NCBI RefSeq assembly: GCF_024868665.1
Contig: NC_079914.1
Span: 1,953,604 to 2,017,603 of the forward strand
Origin: Triplophysa rosa
Taxonomy: Eukaryota; Chordata; Actinopteri; Cypriniformes; Nemacheilidae
Direction of reading: 5' to 3'
Length of the DNA stretch: 64,000 bases
In this document: positions 45,267-56,805 of the stretch, piece after piece
Position numbering within the stretch: position 1 is the stretch's first letter
How the letters are laid out: each line of letters begins with the position of its first letter
Translations under genes and position numbers: made by a program
Notes under the pieces: generated by a model
Databases searched by the model: none
Seen by the model: only the letters and a program-made list of their open reading frames with translations
What the model was told of the DNA's origin: nothing

Positions 45267-46130
45267 AGGTACAAACAACACTGGCATAAATGACCGTGTG
45301 ACACGATACGCATACACACACAACGCAAGAGCACAGGACAATGAAACAAGACGGCAATAAATAGGGCAAGACAAACGCGGGATAATGACACAGGGCAGGT
45401 GAGGGTAATGGAACACGGCCGGGAAGTAATACGGGAAACGAGAGGGGCAGGGCCAATGACGAGACACCGGAGAGAACGCATATTATGTTATGATAGACAA
45501 TAATATGATTCTCTCCACATAAAACCGAAGACTTTGTCATGGCTCTGCATCAGGACCAGGAAATCCAAGACTAGGTGAGGCAGAACCATGACAAAAATAA
45601 AATTTTAGAATATAATAAGTAATAAATATTAACAATATGCATGTAATTGCATAGTAAATACCTTCGTAGACATGTATATGGACATATGACAAAATTAGCA
45701 AGATCAAAAACAGTTACAAATAATATTCACTAACCTGTGGGAAAACAAACTGATTTAGAAAGCTGCATTTCTTTTTTGCTGACATTTTGAGGGTAAGCTA
45801 CGCTTTGGCTTAGCAATAACATAAAAAATGCCTGATAATAAGTTGCTAGGCAACAGTGGCGAAAATCTTCAATGGCAAGAAAGAGCGCTGAAATGATACA
45901 GTGTCTGTAATGCATGCGGTCAATTTGACCGCCATGGCAGTTCGAGATAGAAATACTCAGAACTCTTTTGTGTTTTGTAATTTTAATAAAGCAACAATGT
46001 TAGAATAAAATATACATATATTTAAGAAAAGTCAGGGTACTGTAGTTATATGGGTTTTATTTCCACAAAGTTGCTACATTGCAAATTTTAAAAATGGTCA
46101 AAATGACTGCCTTGGTAGTTCTAGTGTGAA

Positions 46131-46766
46131 CTAGATCTCTCCCCATCAGGAACTTATTAAATCTAAAGATATCAACTCCGTTGTGAGTTAGCTACAGTTT
46201 GTATTATTATGACATAATTGAGTGGAAAAATAAAATGTATGTGGCAGCAATACGCCACCGTACGTAATATCTCGGGCTAACATGATTAATCTTTTCGAGC
46301 CATTAAACAGGCTGAACTGCGACTGATACAAGTTATCCATCACTTCTACTTTTTGTGTAGGCACTCACTGCACTTGCTGCCTGGCCGTTCCCAATGACAT
46401 ACAGATCCGCAGCATTGCCATCTACTGACTAAAACCAAAATATCAACCGATGTCGAATAGATTAATGATTACAGACCAGACAGTAGTATTAGTAAAAATA
46501 TTTTTAATAAACGTGTAATACATAAGGGAGATAAATATGATTAGATAAAACGTAGGCCTTTCATAACGCGACAGCGCTGTGGGTCCTGTAGACTACACCT
46601 CTACCACCGGCGATAATGGTACGATCCAGCTGCAAGCACATAAATGTAAAATTAGAAAAACAAGTAATTTTTGTGTTTGTTCAAAAATCAGAAATTCTGA
46701 AGCAATTACCCAAACACGTATAATTAAAAATGAAACTGAGAGACAATTATCCATTTGTGAAGCTAA
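46131..46766. other. Unassigned flank
   Basis: Non-coding; no recognised repeat borders. Confidence 0.4.
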
Positions 46767-46929
46767 AGGGGGAGAGTGGGATGATTTGTGCCAGGGGGAA
46801 GTAGTTCCACCCCTTGTTTCTGGAAAACCATAGAAGAAATTGGTCATGTGACCACATAATTTTGAAAAGCCATCCATTTTACTCATCCTCCAAAGAAGAG
46901 AGACACATGGCATGAGAGGTAAGCACATT

Positions 46930-47218
46930 TTAGCTAAAAAAAACTCCAAATTTATTATCTTAACAAGACTCCAGGTGTGCTAAAACCTGACTCCAATTAG
47001 CTTTTTTGAGGTCATTAACTCAAGGGTTCACATACTTTTTCCACAAGCACTACGAGTTTTTTTTGGTTGTTCTCAATAAAGACATGAAAGATAAAAAAAA
47101 TGTTGTGTTATTATTTTAGACACATTTTATTTGTCAATACCCTTGACTTTTTATGACAAATTTATTCAGAAAACCATGAAATTGCAAAAGGTTCAAATAC
47201 TTTTTCTTGCCACTGTAA
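46930..47218. mobile_element. Tc1/mariner-type transposon end
   Basis: Ends with TTCAAATACTTTTTCTTGCC ACTGTA at 47218, the inverse of a Tc1-type terminus TACAGTGGCAAGAAAAAGTA. Upstream is the typical AT-rich terminal region with GGGTTCACATACTTTTTCCA. The left terminus and transposase are absent; the left limit is approximate. Confidence 0.6.
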
Positions 47219-47308
47219 GTGCCATGAAATGCCGTGAGCTGGCTTTTGAGTATGCACGAAGAAATGGCATTGATATCCCTGCCAGCTGGATCAGAGAGAA
47301 AAAAGCAG
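47218..47308 (+). pseudogene. pogo/jerky-type DNA-binding exon fragment
   Basis: The frame reads AMKCRELAFEYARRNGIDIP ASWIREKKAG and ends in a possible donor (GCAG|GTTAGG). The RELAFEYAxxNxI...PxSW...AG pattern matches the CENP-B-type helix-turn-helix of pogo/jerky transposases just before the KDWL box. No continuation found on the right side of the Gypsy insertion. Confidence 0.45.
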
Positions 47309-47393
47309 GTTAGGTTAAGTGTGCATTTATTAAGGAAAAGTTATAGGGAACATTGATAATTATTTTCCCAGGACATGCTCATTATCAGTTATC

Positions 47394-48279
47394 TGTCACG
47401 CCAGAAGGACGGGAGTCAAATGCAGGGTCACAAAAAAGCTTTAATGGCAGACAACAGAATCTTACGACAGCAAACTAGCAAGCAGTAGTCAACAGGGGAA
47501 TGGGCTCGAGCGCTCGGCCGGGGAAATGGCAAGGGACAACACAAAAGTCTGGGTGAGGCCGTAGGGCCCAACTCACGGAGAGAGTCACGAGAAGTTCAGC
47601 AACACAAGCCCCAGTGGAGGGGAACTGGTAATCCGCTGGACTACCCCAAAGGGAGAATCTGGTAAATCCGTTTGAACAACCCCGGAGGAAGAATCTGGTA
47701 AATCCACTTGAACAACCCCGGAGGAGGAATCTGGTAAATCCACTTGAACAACCCCGGAGGAAGAATCTGGTAAATCCACTCGAACAACCCCGGAGGAAGA
47801 TGGATCCTCAAAGGGTGAAGATCCTTCAATTGAAAACCAGCAGGGAACCCAAGGCCACCGGCGCAACGATCTGCGTGAGAATGGGAAACCAGGCAGGGTG
47901 CAAAAGAGACTGGAGCCTAGACAGACAGCACAAGTTAGCCAAGAATCGAACTGGACAAGACAAGACAAGACTCGATTAGAAATATACAAGACCAGTAGTC
48001 AGGCGAACTAAAAAAAACTAAAGGACTGACAAGAAACCTAGGAATTCTGTGAGAATAAGAAGGGAGAGAGGAGATTAGCGAGAGTGGAAACCGGTGGGGT
48101 GTGATTAGCAGAAGTAGAAACTGGTGTGCGGTGATGAGTGGATAACAAGGGGGGCGGGGCAACCAAAAGTAGAGACCGAGCATGTGTAGAACTGTCAAAG
48201 AAGGTTTGTCCCATGTGCTCGGCGGGAAGAAACATAAACAAGACAAAAATAAGCAGGTGCTCAGACCCGGGACCTGACA
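47394..48279 (-). repeat. Gypsy 3' LTR (886 bp, 4 VNTR units)
   Basis: Inverse orientation: starts TGTCAGGTCCCGGG, ends GGCGTGACA. Contains four 36-bp units with CTGGTAAATCC (about 47661-47800). The purine run GGAGGGGGGTAA adjoins it on the internal side (48280-48291 inverse), the polypurine tract. Confidence 0.95.
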
Positions 48280-48446
48280 TTACCCCCCTCCAGCCGCGCC
48301 ACCAGGCGCTCTGGGAAGGGGCTCACCTCGTCGTCGGTGGTCTCCTCTGCGCTATAACCCTCCCAGTCCACTAGGTACTGGACGCCTCTGCCGCGACGAC
48401 GTATGTCTAGTAATCTCCTCACCGTGTAGGTGGGAGAGCCATCCAC
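48261..48446 (-). pseudogene. Chromodomain at the integrase C-terminus
   Basis: The frame reads [29 protein letters not shown], the chromodomain core (Y-x-V-x2-LLD ... YLVDWEGY) used by chromoviruses to target integration to chromatin. It lies just 5' of the polypurine tract and 3' LTR, in a frame different from the upstream integrase ORF, so a frameshift separates them. Confidence 0.85.
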
Positions 48447-49425
48447 TAGACGAGGGGGGGGGAGGAGCGGGTCGCATGCTGGCAGGAGAGAGGGGAGAGT
48501 GGATCACAGGTTTAACCCTGGAAACATGAAAAACAGGGTGAACCCGCCCGAGAGTGTGAGGAAGTCTGAGCCTGACTGCCACCGGATTAACCACCTTGGA
48601 AATGCGGAATGGACCAATGAACCTGGGTGCCAGCTTGCGAGAAGGTACCCGGAGAGGCAAGTCCTTGGTGGCAAGCCATACCCGCTGACCACAGACATAG
48701 GTAGGAGGAGAGGACCGGTGGCGGTCGGCTGCTGCTTTGGTCCGTCCTTCGGTCCGGACCAAGACCCCTCTGGCCCTCCTCCAGGTGCGTCGGCAGCGTT
48801 GGACGAAGGCCAGAGCGGACGGGACCGCAGCCTCGGGTTCCTGTGATGGAAACAAGGGAGGATTATAGCCCATGGAGCATTCAAAAGGGGACATACCTGA
48901 CGCCGCTGATGGATGGGAATTGTGGGCGTACTCTACCCACGAGAGCTGAGAGCACCAGGAACTCGGGTTGTTGGATGTCAGACAGCGGAGCATACGACCA
49001 AGATCCTGGTTGGCCCGCTCACATTGCCCGTTGGTCTGGGGATGGAAACCTGAAGACAGACTCGCAGAGGCCCCGATCTGTCTGCAAAATTCTCTCCAGA
49101 ACCGGGAGGTAAACTGAGGACCCCTATCAGAAACCACGTCGACCGGTAACCCGTGGAGCCGGAAGACGTGGTCCACCATCAGCGGTCTCCCGGGCGGAGG
49201 GGAGCTTGGGAAGAGGAATAAAATGAACCGCCTTGGAGAAGCGATCCACCACTGTGAGAACCACGGTGTTGCCACTTGACCGGGGAAGCCCTGTGACGAA
49301 ATCAAGAGCGACATGGGACCAAGGGTGGGAGGGAATGGGTAAGGGCCGGAGCAGACCAGCGGGGGGACAATTGGATGTCTTGCATTGAGCGCAAGTCGGG
49401 CAGGCCAACACGAACTGTCTGACAT
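48420..49425 (-). pseudogene. Gypsy integrase, central and C-terminal part
   Basis: From about 49195 the frame carries [30 protein letters not shown], containing the second catalytic Asp, and [20 protein letters not shown] with the catalytic Glu. [19 protein letters not shown] and [12 protein letters not shown] follow, the SH3-like GPF/Y module. The first part of this open frame (49425-49200) is out of register with the upstream ORF, placing a frameshift near 49195. Confidence 0.9.
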
Positions 49426-50121
49426 CTTCGGCCAGTGACGGCCACCAGAAACGTCGGCGGATGGCTACCGTCGTTCCCCGAGTACCGGGATGGCAAACCA
49501 GCCTGGATGAGTGACCCCACCGAAGGACCTCGGAGCACAGCGCAGCCGGAACCGACAACCTGCCCCCTGGACACTCTGCTGGAACTTGCACCCCTCGACC
49601 GGCCTCCATCACCCGTCGTTCGATGCCCCAGGAGAGGGACCCAATCACCACTCCCCTAGGGAGAATGGTCTCGTTGGGTAGAACTCTCCCATCGGCCTCG
49701 AACTGGCGGGAGAGGGCATCGGGTTTGAGATTCTTAGACCTCGGCCGGTACGAGAGGGTGAAGTTAAAACGGCCGAAGAAGAGTGCCCAGCGGGTCTGGC
49801 GCGAGCTCAGTCTCTTGGCTGAACGGATATATTCCAAGTTCTTGTGATCCGTCCAGACCAAGAAAGGCTGCGCCGCTCCCTCCAGCCAATGGCGCCACTC
49901 ACCCAGAGCCAATCTCACCGCTAACAGCTCTCTGTTGCCGATGTCGTAATTACGTTCTGCAGGACTGAGGCGACGAGAAAAGAAGGCACAAGGGTGCACC
50001 TTCCCATCACGAGGAGACCGTTGGGATAAGACTGCGCCGACCCCGACATCAGAAGCATCAACCTCTACAACGAATTGGAGTTCAGGATCTGGAATAGACA
50101 AAATAGGTGCAGAGACAAAAC
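49127..50121 (-). pseudogene. Gypsy RNase H and N-terminal integrase
   Basis: Starts [33 protein letters not shown] (RNase H with the first Asp), then [23 protein letters not shown] with the catalytic Glu and [13 protein letters not shown] with an Asp. The zinc-binding HPGTRGT ... CPTCAQCK (H-H-C-C type) and ALDFVTGLP with the first integrase Asp follow. The upstream end abuts the L2 3' tail. The frame breaks at about 49195. Confidence 0.9.
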
Positions 50122-50279
50122 TCAACTCAACTTTATTTATATAGCGCTTTTACAATTTTCATTGTTACAAAGCAGCTGTACATGAGACATATTGACTATA
50201 AGCAAAATAATTAAAGTTGTACCTGCAGAAACAAGAAAAGGTTGAAAACACAGAAGACAGACATACCCACATACAAAAC

Positions 50280-50420
50280 ACTCCACACACACAATATGCA
50301 CACGTACTAACACACATAGACATAGAGACACACACACACACACGGATGCGCACGCACACACACACAACACACAACACACACACACAGACAAGTACGCACA
50401 CACACACACGCTCAGTGAGA
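50280..50420. repeat. CA-rich tract in the L2 3' UTR
   Basis: Imperfect (CA)n with interspersed CACG and TAGACA, also present (as GT) in the truncated L2 at 5283-5390. Confidence 0.85.
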
Positions 50421-51048
50421 GCACACATTTAGGATAAAGGAGAGAGAAGCACAGGTCAAATATAACAGACTATAAATTCCTATATGCAATATTAATTAAG
50501 TAAAACTTTAAAATTCTAAAGCAGCCCCCCCGGTCAGGCAGATAGTGCAAAAACAGTATGCAAACGGTGGCGAGGAACCCAAAACTCTAATCGAGAAAAA
50601 AAACCTCAGGAGAACCCAGGCCCAACCAGGGGATTCCAGTTCCCCTCTGGCAAAAGCTGCTGCCTCTGCACAAGCTCCAGAGAACTTGCACAACAAGGCT
50701 AAATAAAATAAATAAACTTAATAATAAAATAAATTATAGTTTAAGATTATCATTAATAATCTAATAGCATTTGAAATTTTGTGGTGAAGACATGTCAAGA
50801 GACCGCGTCCTTCTTTATCCAGCTCTATCATCTCAGCTCTTGTCAGGTCCCCACTTCCCATTCTCCGCTCTACCATCAGGTCAGGCCATGAACTGCATCC
50901 TGCTCGCTGTGGTAACCTTGGAACAATGAGACAAGACTGGCTGAGAGTAGAGTACTGTTCTGTACTCTTTGATGCAACAAGTACATCAGTTGTGTTTTTG
51001 GTTCCGGTTGATCTAACTAATGCAGCCTAAACCCTCTGAAGATTTATA

Positions 51049-53806
51049 TTATGGAAGAGTAGTGTATGCAAGATTAAAAAGATGCGTCTTTAGTCTAGAT
51101 TTAAACTGACAGAGTGTGTCTGCCTCCCGGACAGTGCAGGGAAGACTATTCCAAAGTTTAGGCGCTAGATAGGAAAAGGATCTACCACCTGCACTTGATT
51201 TTGAAATTCTAGGTATTACCAACTGACAGGACGCCTGAGAGCGTAATGCACGTGAAGGACTGTAATACAAAAGGAGTTCATTCAAGTACTGAGGAGCTAA
51301 ACCATGTAAGGCTTTATAGGTAATAAGCAAGATTTTAAAGTTAACGCGATGCTTTATAGGTAACCAGTGCAAGGTTGACAGAACCGGGCTAATATGTTCA
51401 TACTTTTTTGTACGTGTAAGAACTCGAGCTGCCGCGTTTTGGACCAATTGGAGTTTTTGTAATAAGCCTGCAGGGCAACCACCTAACAGTGCATTACAGT
51501 AGTCTAGTCTTGATGTCATGAATGCATGAATTAACTTCTCTGCATCTGACATTGACAGCATATGACGTAGTTTAGATATATTCTTAAGATGGAAAAACGC
51601 AATTTTACAGGTGTTGGCGACGTGGCTCTCAAATGACAGATTACTATCGAATAGAACGCCAAGATTCTTTGCTGACGACGAGGGTTTTATGGAACATCCG
51701 TCAATAGTTAAACAGTATTCTTGGTTGTTACTTATAGCAGTTTTCGGTCCAATAAGTAACACTTCCGTTTTGTCCGAGTTCAGTAATAAAAAGTTGTTAC
51801 TCATCCAGTTTTTTATATCGACTATGCATTCCATTATTCGATGGAACTGCTGTGTTTCATGAGGCTTCGAGGAAATATAAAGTTGAGTATCATCAGCATA
51901 ACAGTGAAAGCTAACTCCGTGTCGCTTTATTATATCTCCTAGAGGTAGCATGTATAATGCGAAGAGCAGAGGCCCTAAGACTGAGCCCTGTGGTACACCG
52001 TACTGGACTTGCGATTTGCGTGACACCTCATTGTTTATTGCTACAAATTGAAAACGGTCGGATAAATAAGATTTAAACCATTTCAAAGCTATTCCCTTAA
52101 TGCCGACATAATTTTCGAGTCTATGTAGGAGTGTGCTGTGGTCAATGGTATCGAATGCAGCACTAAGGTCTAGCAGCACCAATAACGAGATACAACCTCG
52201 GTCAGACGCCAATAGCAGATCATTTGTAACTCTGATCAAAGCAGTCTCTGTACTGTGACATGCTCTAAATCCAGACTGGAATTCTTCATTGATGTCATTC
52301 CTTTGGAGGAAGGAGCATAATTGAGTTGAAACTACTTTTTCCAGAACTTTAGATATGAAAGGTAGATTCGATATAGGCCTGTAGTTCCTTAGTTCTCTAG
52401 GGTCGAGTTGGGGTTTTTTGACAAGGGGCCTTATAACAGCCACCTTATATGCTTTAGGCACATGTCCTAATGTCAGAGATGAGTTAATAATACCAAGAAG
52501 AGGATCTATAATTTCTGGGAGCATCTCTTTCAGTAGATTTGTAGGTATAGGGTCTAGTATGCATGTTGTTGATTTAGATGATCTAATAATTTTAGACAGC
52601 TCATCTTGATCTACGGTATAAAATAATTGCATTTTCTCCTTAAGGGCGCTGTAGTTAGTTTGTTCAGCGGGTTTCACTTCTGATTGCATTGTTATAATTT
52701 TTTCTCTAATATCTTGGATTTTATATGTGAAGTAGTTCATAAATTCATCACTGCTATGCTGATATACAGGATCAGAAGTCACTGACGATTTATTTTTTGT
52801 TAATTTAGCCACCGTGTTAAATAAAAACCTAGGGTTGTGCTGGTTTTCTTCTATTAGTGATGAAAAGTAGGCGGATCTAGAAGTTTTTAGGGCTTTCCTG
52901 TATTTTCGAATACTATCCTTCCATGCTGTACGAAATACCTCTAATTTAGTTTTCTTAAAGTTGCGCTCCATTTTTCGGGCCGCTTTCTTTAGAGCCTGAG
53001 TGTGTTCATTATACCACGGTGTGGGGCTGCCATTTTTAATCTTCTTTAAACGTAGTGGAGCAACTTTGTCTAGCGTTACCGAGAAGGTGGAATTAAAATT
53101 TTCAGTGGTAATGTCAAGATCTTCAACGTTATTTCTCATGATTTGAGACAATTCGGGCAGATTATCGAGAAACGCATCTTTGGTAGTTGAAGTTATTGTT
53201 CTACCATATTTGTAACAATGAGTTTTATTTGCAGCCGTAGGCCAGTGAAGCAAACATAATACCAGATAATGATCCGAAATGTCTTCACTCTGCTGAAGGA
53301 TTTTAACGTCGTCCACATTTATACCGTAAGACAGTATTAAATCTAAAGTATGATTACGAAGGTGAGTGGGTCCTGACACATGTTGACTAATGCCCATGGA
53401 GTTAAGAGTGTCTTTGAAAGCCATTCCTAAGGCATCTGTAACGTTATCTACGTGGATGTTAAAGTCACCAACGACAAGGAGTCTATCTGCGGCCAGTACT
53501 AGTTCTGATAAGAACCCACCAAATTCTTTAATAAAATCTGTGTGGTGCCCTGGAGGCCTATATACAATAGCTAGAATCAATTTAAAAAGAGTTTTATCTT
53601 TAGTATTAGGTGTTGAAACATGAAGAACCATGACTTCAAAAGAATTATATTTAGAGTTCGACTTCTGGGAAATGCTAAGAGAGTTATTGTAAAGTGCTGC
53701 GACACCTCCCCCTCTGCCTTTTAGACGAGGCTCGTGTTTATAATAATAATCTTGGGGGACAGATTCATTTAAAGCAATATAATCATCTGGTTTTAGCCAT
53801 GTTTCT
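51049..53806 (-). CDS. L2 ORF2 C-terminal part: endonuclease end, reverse transcriptase
   Basis: Open from the N junction down to the stop at 51049. Contains the end of the endonuclease, then RT with [54 protein letters not shown] (first Asp), [20 protein letters not shown] and SFHCYADDTQLYIS (YADD catalytic box, about 51895). A C-terminal region with LHWLPIKHRVNFKILLITYK ALHGLAPQYL, characteristic of L2/CR1-group elements, follows. The frame is intact, so the source element may be recently active. Confidence 0.9.
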
Positions 53807-53807
53807 N
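53807..53807. other. Single-N assembly join
   Basis: Sequence right of the N (53808 onward) repeats 51957 onward and runs to about 55655. The two 1.85-kb copies differ only by two single-base deletions (near 54665 and 54734) and one A/T substitution (about 53589 versus 55438). It marks an unresolved contig overlap rather than real biology. Confidence 0.9.
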
Positions 53808-55655
53808 ATGCGAAGAGCAGAGGCCCTAAGACTGAGCCCTGTGGTACACCGTACTGGACTTGCGATTTGCGTGACACCTCATTGTTTATTGCTACAAATT
53901 GAAAACGGTCGGATAAATAAGATTTAAACCATTTCAAAGCTATTCCCTTAATGCCGACATAATTTTCGAGTCTATGTAGGAGTGTGCTGTGGTCAATGGT
54001 ATCGAATGCAGCACTAAGGTCTAGCAGCACCAATAACGAGATACAACCTCGGTCAGACGCCAATAGCAGATCATTTGTAACTCTGATCAAAGCAGTCTCT
54101 GTACTGTGACATGCTCTAAATCCAGACTGGAATTCTTCATTGATGTCATTCCTTTGGAGGAAGGAGCATAATTGAGTTGAAACTACTTTTTCCAGAACTT
54201 TAGATATGAAAGGTAGATTCGATATAGGCCTGTAGTTCCTTAGTTCTCTAGGGTCGAGTTGGGGTTTTTTGACAAGGGGCCTTATAACAGCCACCTTATA
54301 TGCTTTAGGCACATGTCCTAATGTCAGAGATGAGTTAATAATACCAAGAAGAGGATCTATAATTTCTGGGAGCATCTCTTTCAGTAGATTTGTAGGTATA
54401 GGGTCTAGTATGCATGTTGTTGATTTAGATGATCTAATAATTTTAGACAGCTCATCTTGATCTACGGTATAAAATAATTGCATTTTCTCCTTAAGGGCGC
54501 TGTAGTTAGTTTGTTCAGCGGGTTTCACTTCTGATTGCATTGTTATAATTTTTTCTCTAATATCTTGGATTTTATATGTGAAGTAGTTCATAAATTCATC
54601 ACTGCTATGCTGATATACAGGATCAGAAGTCACTGACGATTTATTTTTTGTTAATTTAGCCACGTGTTAAATAAAAACCTAGGGTTGTGCTGGTTTTCTT
54701 CTATTAGTGATGAAAAGTAGGCGGATCTAGAAGTTTTAGGGCTTTCCTGTATTTTCGAATACTATCCTTCCATGCTGTACGAAATACCTCTAATTTAGTT
54801 TTCTTAAAGTTGCGCTCCATTTTTCGGGCCGCTTTCTTTAGAGCCTGAGTGTGTTCATTATACCACGGTGTGGGGCTGCCATTTTTAATCTTCTTTAAAC
54901 GTAGTGGAGCAACTTTGTCTAGCGTTACCGAGAAGGTGGAATTAAAATTTTCAGTGGTAATGTCAAGATCTTCAACGTTATTTCTCATGATTTGAGACAA
55001 TTCGGGCAGATTATCGAGAAACGCATCTTTGGTAGTTGAAGTTATTGTTCTACCATATTTGTAACAATGAGTTTTATTTGCAGCCGTAGGCCAGTGAAGC
55101 AAACATAATACCAGATAATGATCCGAAATGTCTTCACTCTGCTGAAGGATTTTAACGTCGTCCACATTTATACCGTAAGACAGTATTAAATCTAAAGTAT
55201 GATTACGAAGGTGAGTGGGTCCTGACACATGTTGACTAATGCCCATGGAGTTAAGAGTGTCTTTGAAAGCCATTCCTAAGGCATCTGTAACGTTATCTAC
55301 GTGGATGTTAAAGTCACCAACGACAAGGAGTCTATCTGCGGCCAGTACTAGTTCTGATAAGAACCCACCAAATTCTTTAATAAAATCTGTGTGGTGCCCT
55401 GGAGGCCTATATACAATAGCTAGAATCAATTTAAAAAGTGTTTTATCTTTAGTATTAGGTGTTGAAACATGAAGAACCATGACTTCAAAAGAATTATATT
55501 TAGAGTTCGACTTCTGGGAAATGCTAAGAGAGTTATTGTAAAGTGCTGCGACACCTCCCCCTCTGCCTTTTAGACGAGGCTCGTGTTTATAATAATAATC
55601 TTGGGGGACAGATTCATTTAAAGCAATATAATCATCTGGTTTTAGCCATGTTTCT
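53808..55655. repeat. Second copy of the L2 interior (likely assembly duplicate)
   Basis: Near-identical to 51957-53806. The two deletions, relative to the first copy, fall in the frame and cause the apparent ORF break at about 54665-54735. If collapsed, ORF2 becomes continuous from about 56077 to 51049. Confidence 0.9.
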
Positions 55656-56077
55656 GTCAAACAGAGCATGTCTATTTTATGATCTGTTATCATATCGTTA
55701 ACAAAAAGTGCTTTATTAGAGAGAGATCTAATATTTAGCAATCCGAGTCGTAACAGTTGATTATCTGTATTTTGTTCATGTTTAGTTTGTTTAACGTTTA
55801 TTAAATTACTTTCAAGAGGTTTACGCATTATTTTATGTTTGCTAATCCGGGGGACAGACACAGTCTCTATTTTGTGATGTTTGGGAGAACGGATTACTAC
55901 ATGTTGTACATTTTGTGTATTCTGCGACGTGAGACGGCAAGGCAGACAGTTGGTTAAGCCATACTGTCTGCTCCCTGACCTGGGCCCCAGCGAGTCAAGT
56001 TTTAGCATTAGCATTAAGACTTTTTGCCATATTTCTAGACAGGATGGAAGTCCCAGCCCAGGAGGGATGGAGACCAT
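54704..56077 (-). CDS. L2 ORF2 N-terminal part: AP-like endonuclease
   Basis: The N-terminal region contains LLRLGLLNIRSLSNKA and LCLTETWLKPDDY (the catalytic Glu). GGGVAALYNN, LAIVYRPPGHH, VGDFNIHVDN (catalytic Asp/Asn) and ISQHVSGPTHLRNHTLDLIL, EDISDHYLV (Asp-His) follow, the full set of motifs of the apurinic-type endonuclease that nicks the target. The reading ends at 54704 because of a one-base deletion in this assembled copy. It overlaps the end of ORF1 by about 80 bp. The effective start is probably downstream of 56077. Confidence 0.9.
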   Translation of the reverse strand: MVSIPPGLGLPSCLEIWQKVLMLMLKLDSLGPRSGSRQYGLTNCLPCRLTSQNTQNVQHVVIRSPKHHKIETVSVPRISKHKIMRKPLESNLINVKQTKHEQNTDNQLLRLGLLNIRSLSNKALFVNDMITDHKIDMLCLTETWLKPDDYIALNESVPQDYYYKHEPRLKGRGGGVAALYNNSLSISQKSNSKYNSFEVMVLHVSTPNTKDKTLFKLILAIVYRPPGHHTDFIKEFGGFLSELVLAADRLLVVGDFNIHVDNVTDALGMAFKDTLNSMGISQHVSGPTHLRNHTLDLILSYGINVDDVKILQQSEDISDHYLVLCLLHWPTAANKTHCYKYGRTITSTTKDAFLDNLPELSQIMRNNVEDLDITTENFNSTFSVTLDKVAPLRLKKIKNGSPTPWYNEHTQALKKAARKMERNFKKTKLEVFRTAWKDSIRKYRKALKLLDPPTFHH

Positions 56078-56805
56078 CTCGTTTCAACAGGTCAGGTCTG
56101 CCCTCAAAACTCTTCCAGTTATTTATAAAAACTATATCATTCTGCAGGCACCACTCAGACAACCAGCCATTTAGTGATGATAATCTGCTATAAATCTCAT
56201 CACCACGATAAGCATTGAGGGGGCCAGAGAATATTACAGTGTCTGACATCATGCTTGCGAGCTCACACACCTCTTTAATGTTATCTTTTGTGATCTCCGA
56301 TTGACGGAGTCGAACATCATTTGTGCCGACGTGAATGACAATCTTACTGAATTTACGATTAGCCTTAGCCAGCACATTTAAATTTGACTTGATGTCAGGC
56401 GCTCTGGCTCCCGGTAAACATTTGACTATGGTGGCTGGTGCCTCTATGTTAACGTTCCGAACAATAGAATCACCGATAACTAGGGCACTTTCAGCAGGTT
56501 TCTCAGTCGGTGCGTCACTGAGCGGGGCAAACCTGTTCGAGACTGTAATCGGAACGGTCGAGTGATGTTTTGTCCTGCGACTACGCCGTCTCACAGTCAC
56601 GAAGTTTCCCAGCTGCGGGGGATTTTCAACCGGAACCGAGCTGTGTGCGCTAATGTTGCTCGCATCCAAAGTGTTTTCTATCGTCGTTAAACCCTTACTA
56701 TCCTCAGATAAAGATTGGATGCGAGACTCTAATTCTAAGATCTTCTCTGTCAGCCTAACTATTTCCCTGCATTTATCGCATATAAACCCTCGCAGCTGAC
56801 AGAGA
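55995..56805 (-). CDS. L2 ORF1 with zinc-finger/coiled-coil start and SGNH esterase domain
   Basis: The frame is open upstream of the first apparent start (56669) to about 56808. The start encodes CQLRGFICDKCREIVRLTEK, a Cys-rich piece (C-x7-C-x2-C), followed by a short heptad-like ILELESRIQSLSED. The main domain has SALVIGDSIVRNVNIE (block I GDS), KIVIHVGTNDVRLRQ (block III GTND) and DGLHPSWAG (Asp-x2-His), all catalytic blocks of the SGNH/GDSL hydrolase family found in ORF1 of CR1/L2 LINEs. It acts presumably in the RNP; its substrate is unknown. The true ATG was not found, as an upstream in-frame stop precedes the Cys block. Confidence 0.85.

Larger units (their letters stand above)
44353..45593 (-). 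mobile_element. Gypsy-type LTR remnant: one LTR, gag piece, 25 bp of the other LTR
   Basis: A complete 609-bp LTR spans 44985-45593. On the minus strand it is followed by gag sequence down to 44378, then the last 25 bp of an LTR again (TGTCAGGGCTGGCGTGGAAA on +, 44353-44377, identical to 44985 onward). The whole unit is bounded by the 5-bp duplication AAAAT (44348-44352 and 45594-45598). So it inserted as a full element and later lost everything from within gag to near the 3' LTR end. Confidence 0.85.
43611..46126. mobile_element. piggyBac-like element (TTAA target) with nested LTR remnant
   Basis: Left end CACTAGAACTCCCGG, right end the inverse of CACTAGAACTACCAAGG, with subterminal palindromes GCGGTCATTTTGACCGC (left) and GCGGTCAATTTGACCGC (right, about 45918). 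Flanks are TTAA (43607-43610) and TGAA (46127-46130, one substitution). Excluding the nested LTR element it is about 1.27 kb, with no recognisable transposase. piggyBac type is inferred from the TTAA target. Confidence 0.65.

Noticed and set aside
45088..45540. Minus-strand Cys/Val-rich open frames
   Set aside because: Shadows within the LTR caused by the ACACG repeat.
48430..48846. Plus-strand open frames across the Gypsy (48430-49112, 49435-49968, 58035-58315)
   Set aside because: Antisense shadows of integrase, RNase H and RT coding sequence.
51049..54663. A 1204-residue protein with duplicated endonuclease and RT domains
   Set aside because: It crosses the single N at 53807 and joins two copies of the same L2 segment; assembly artefact.
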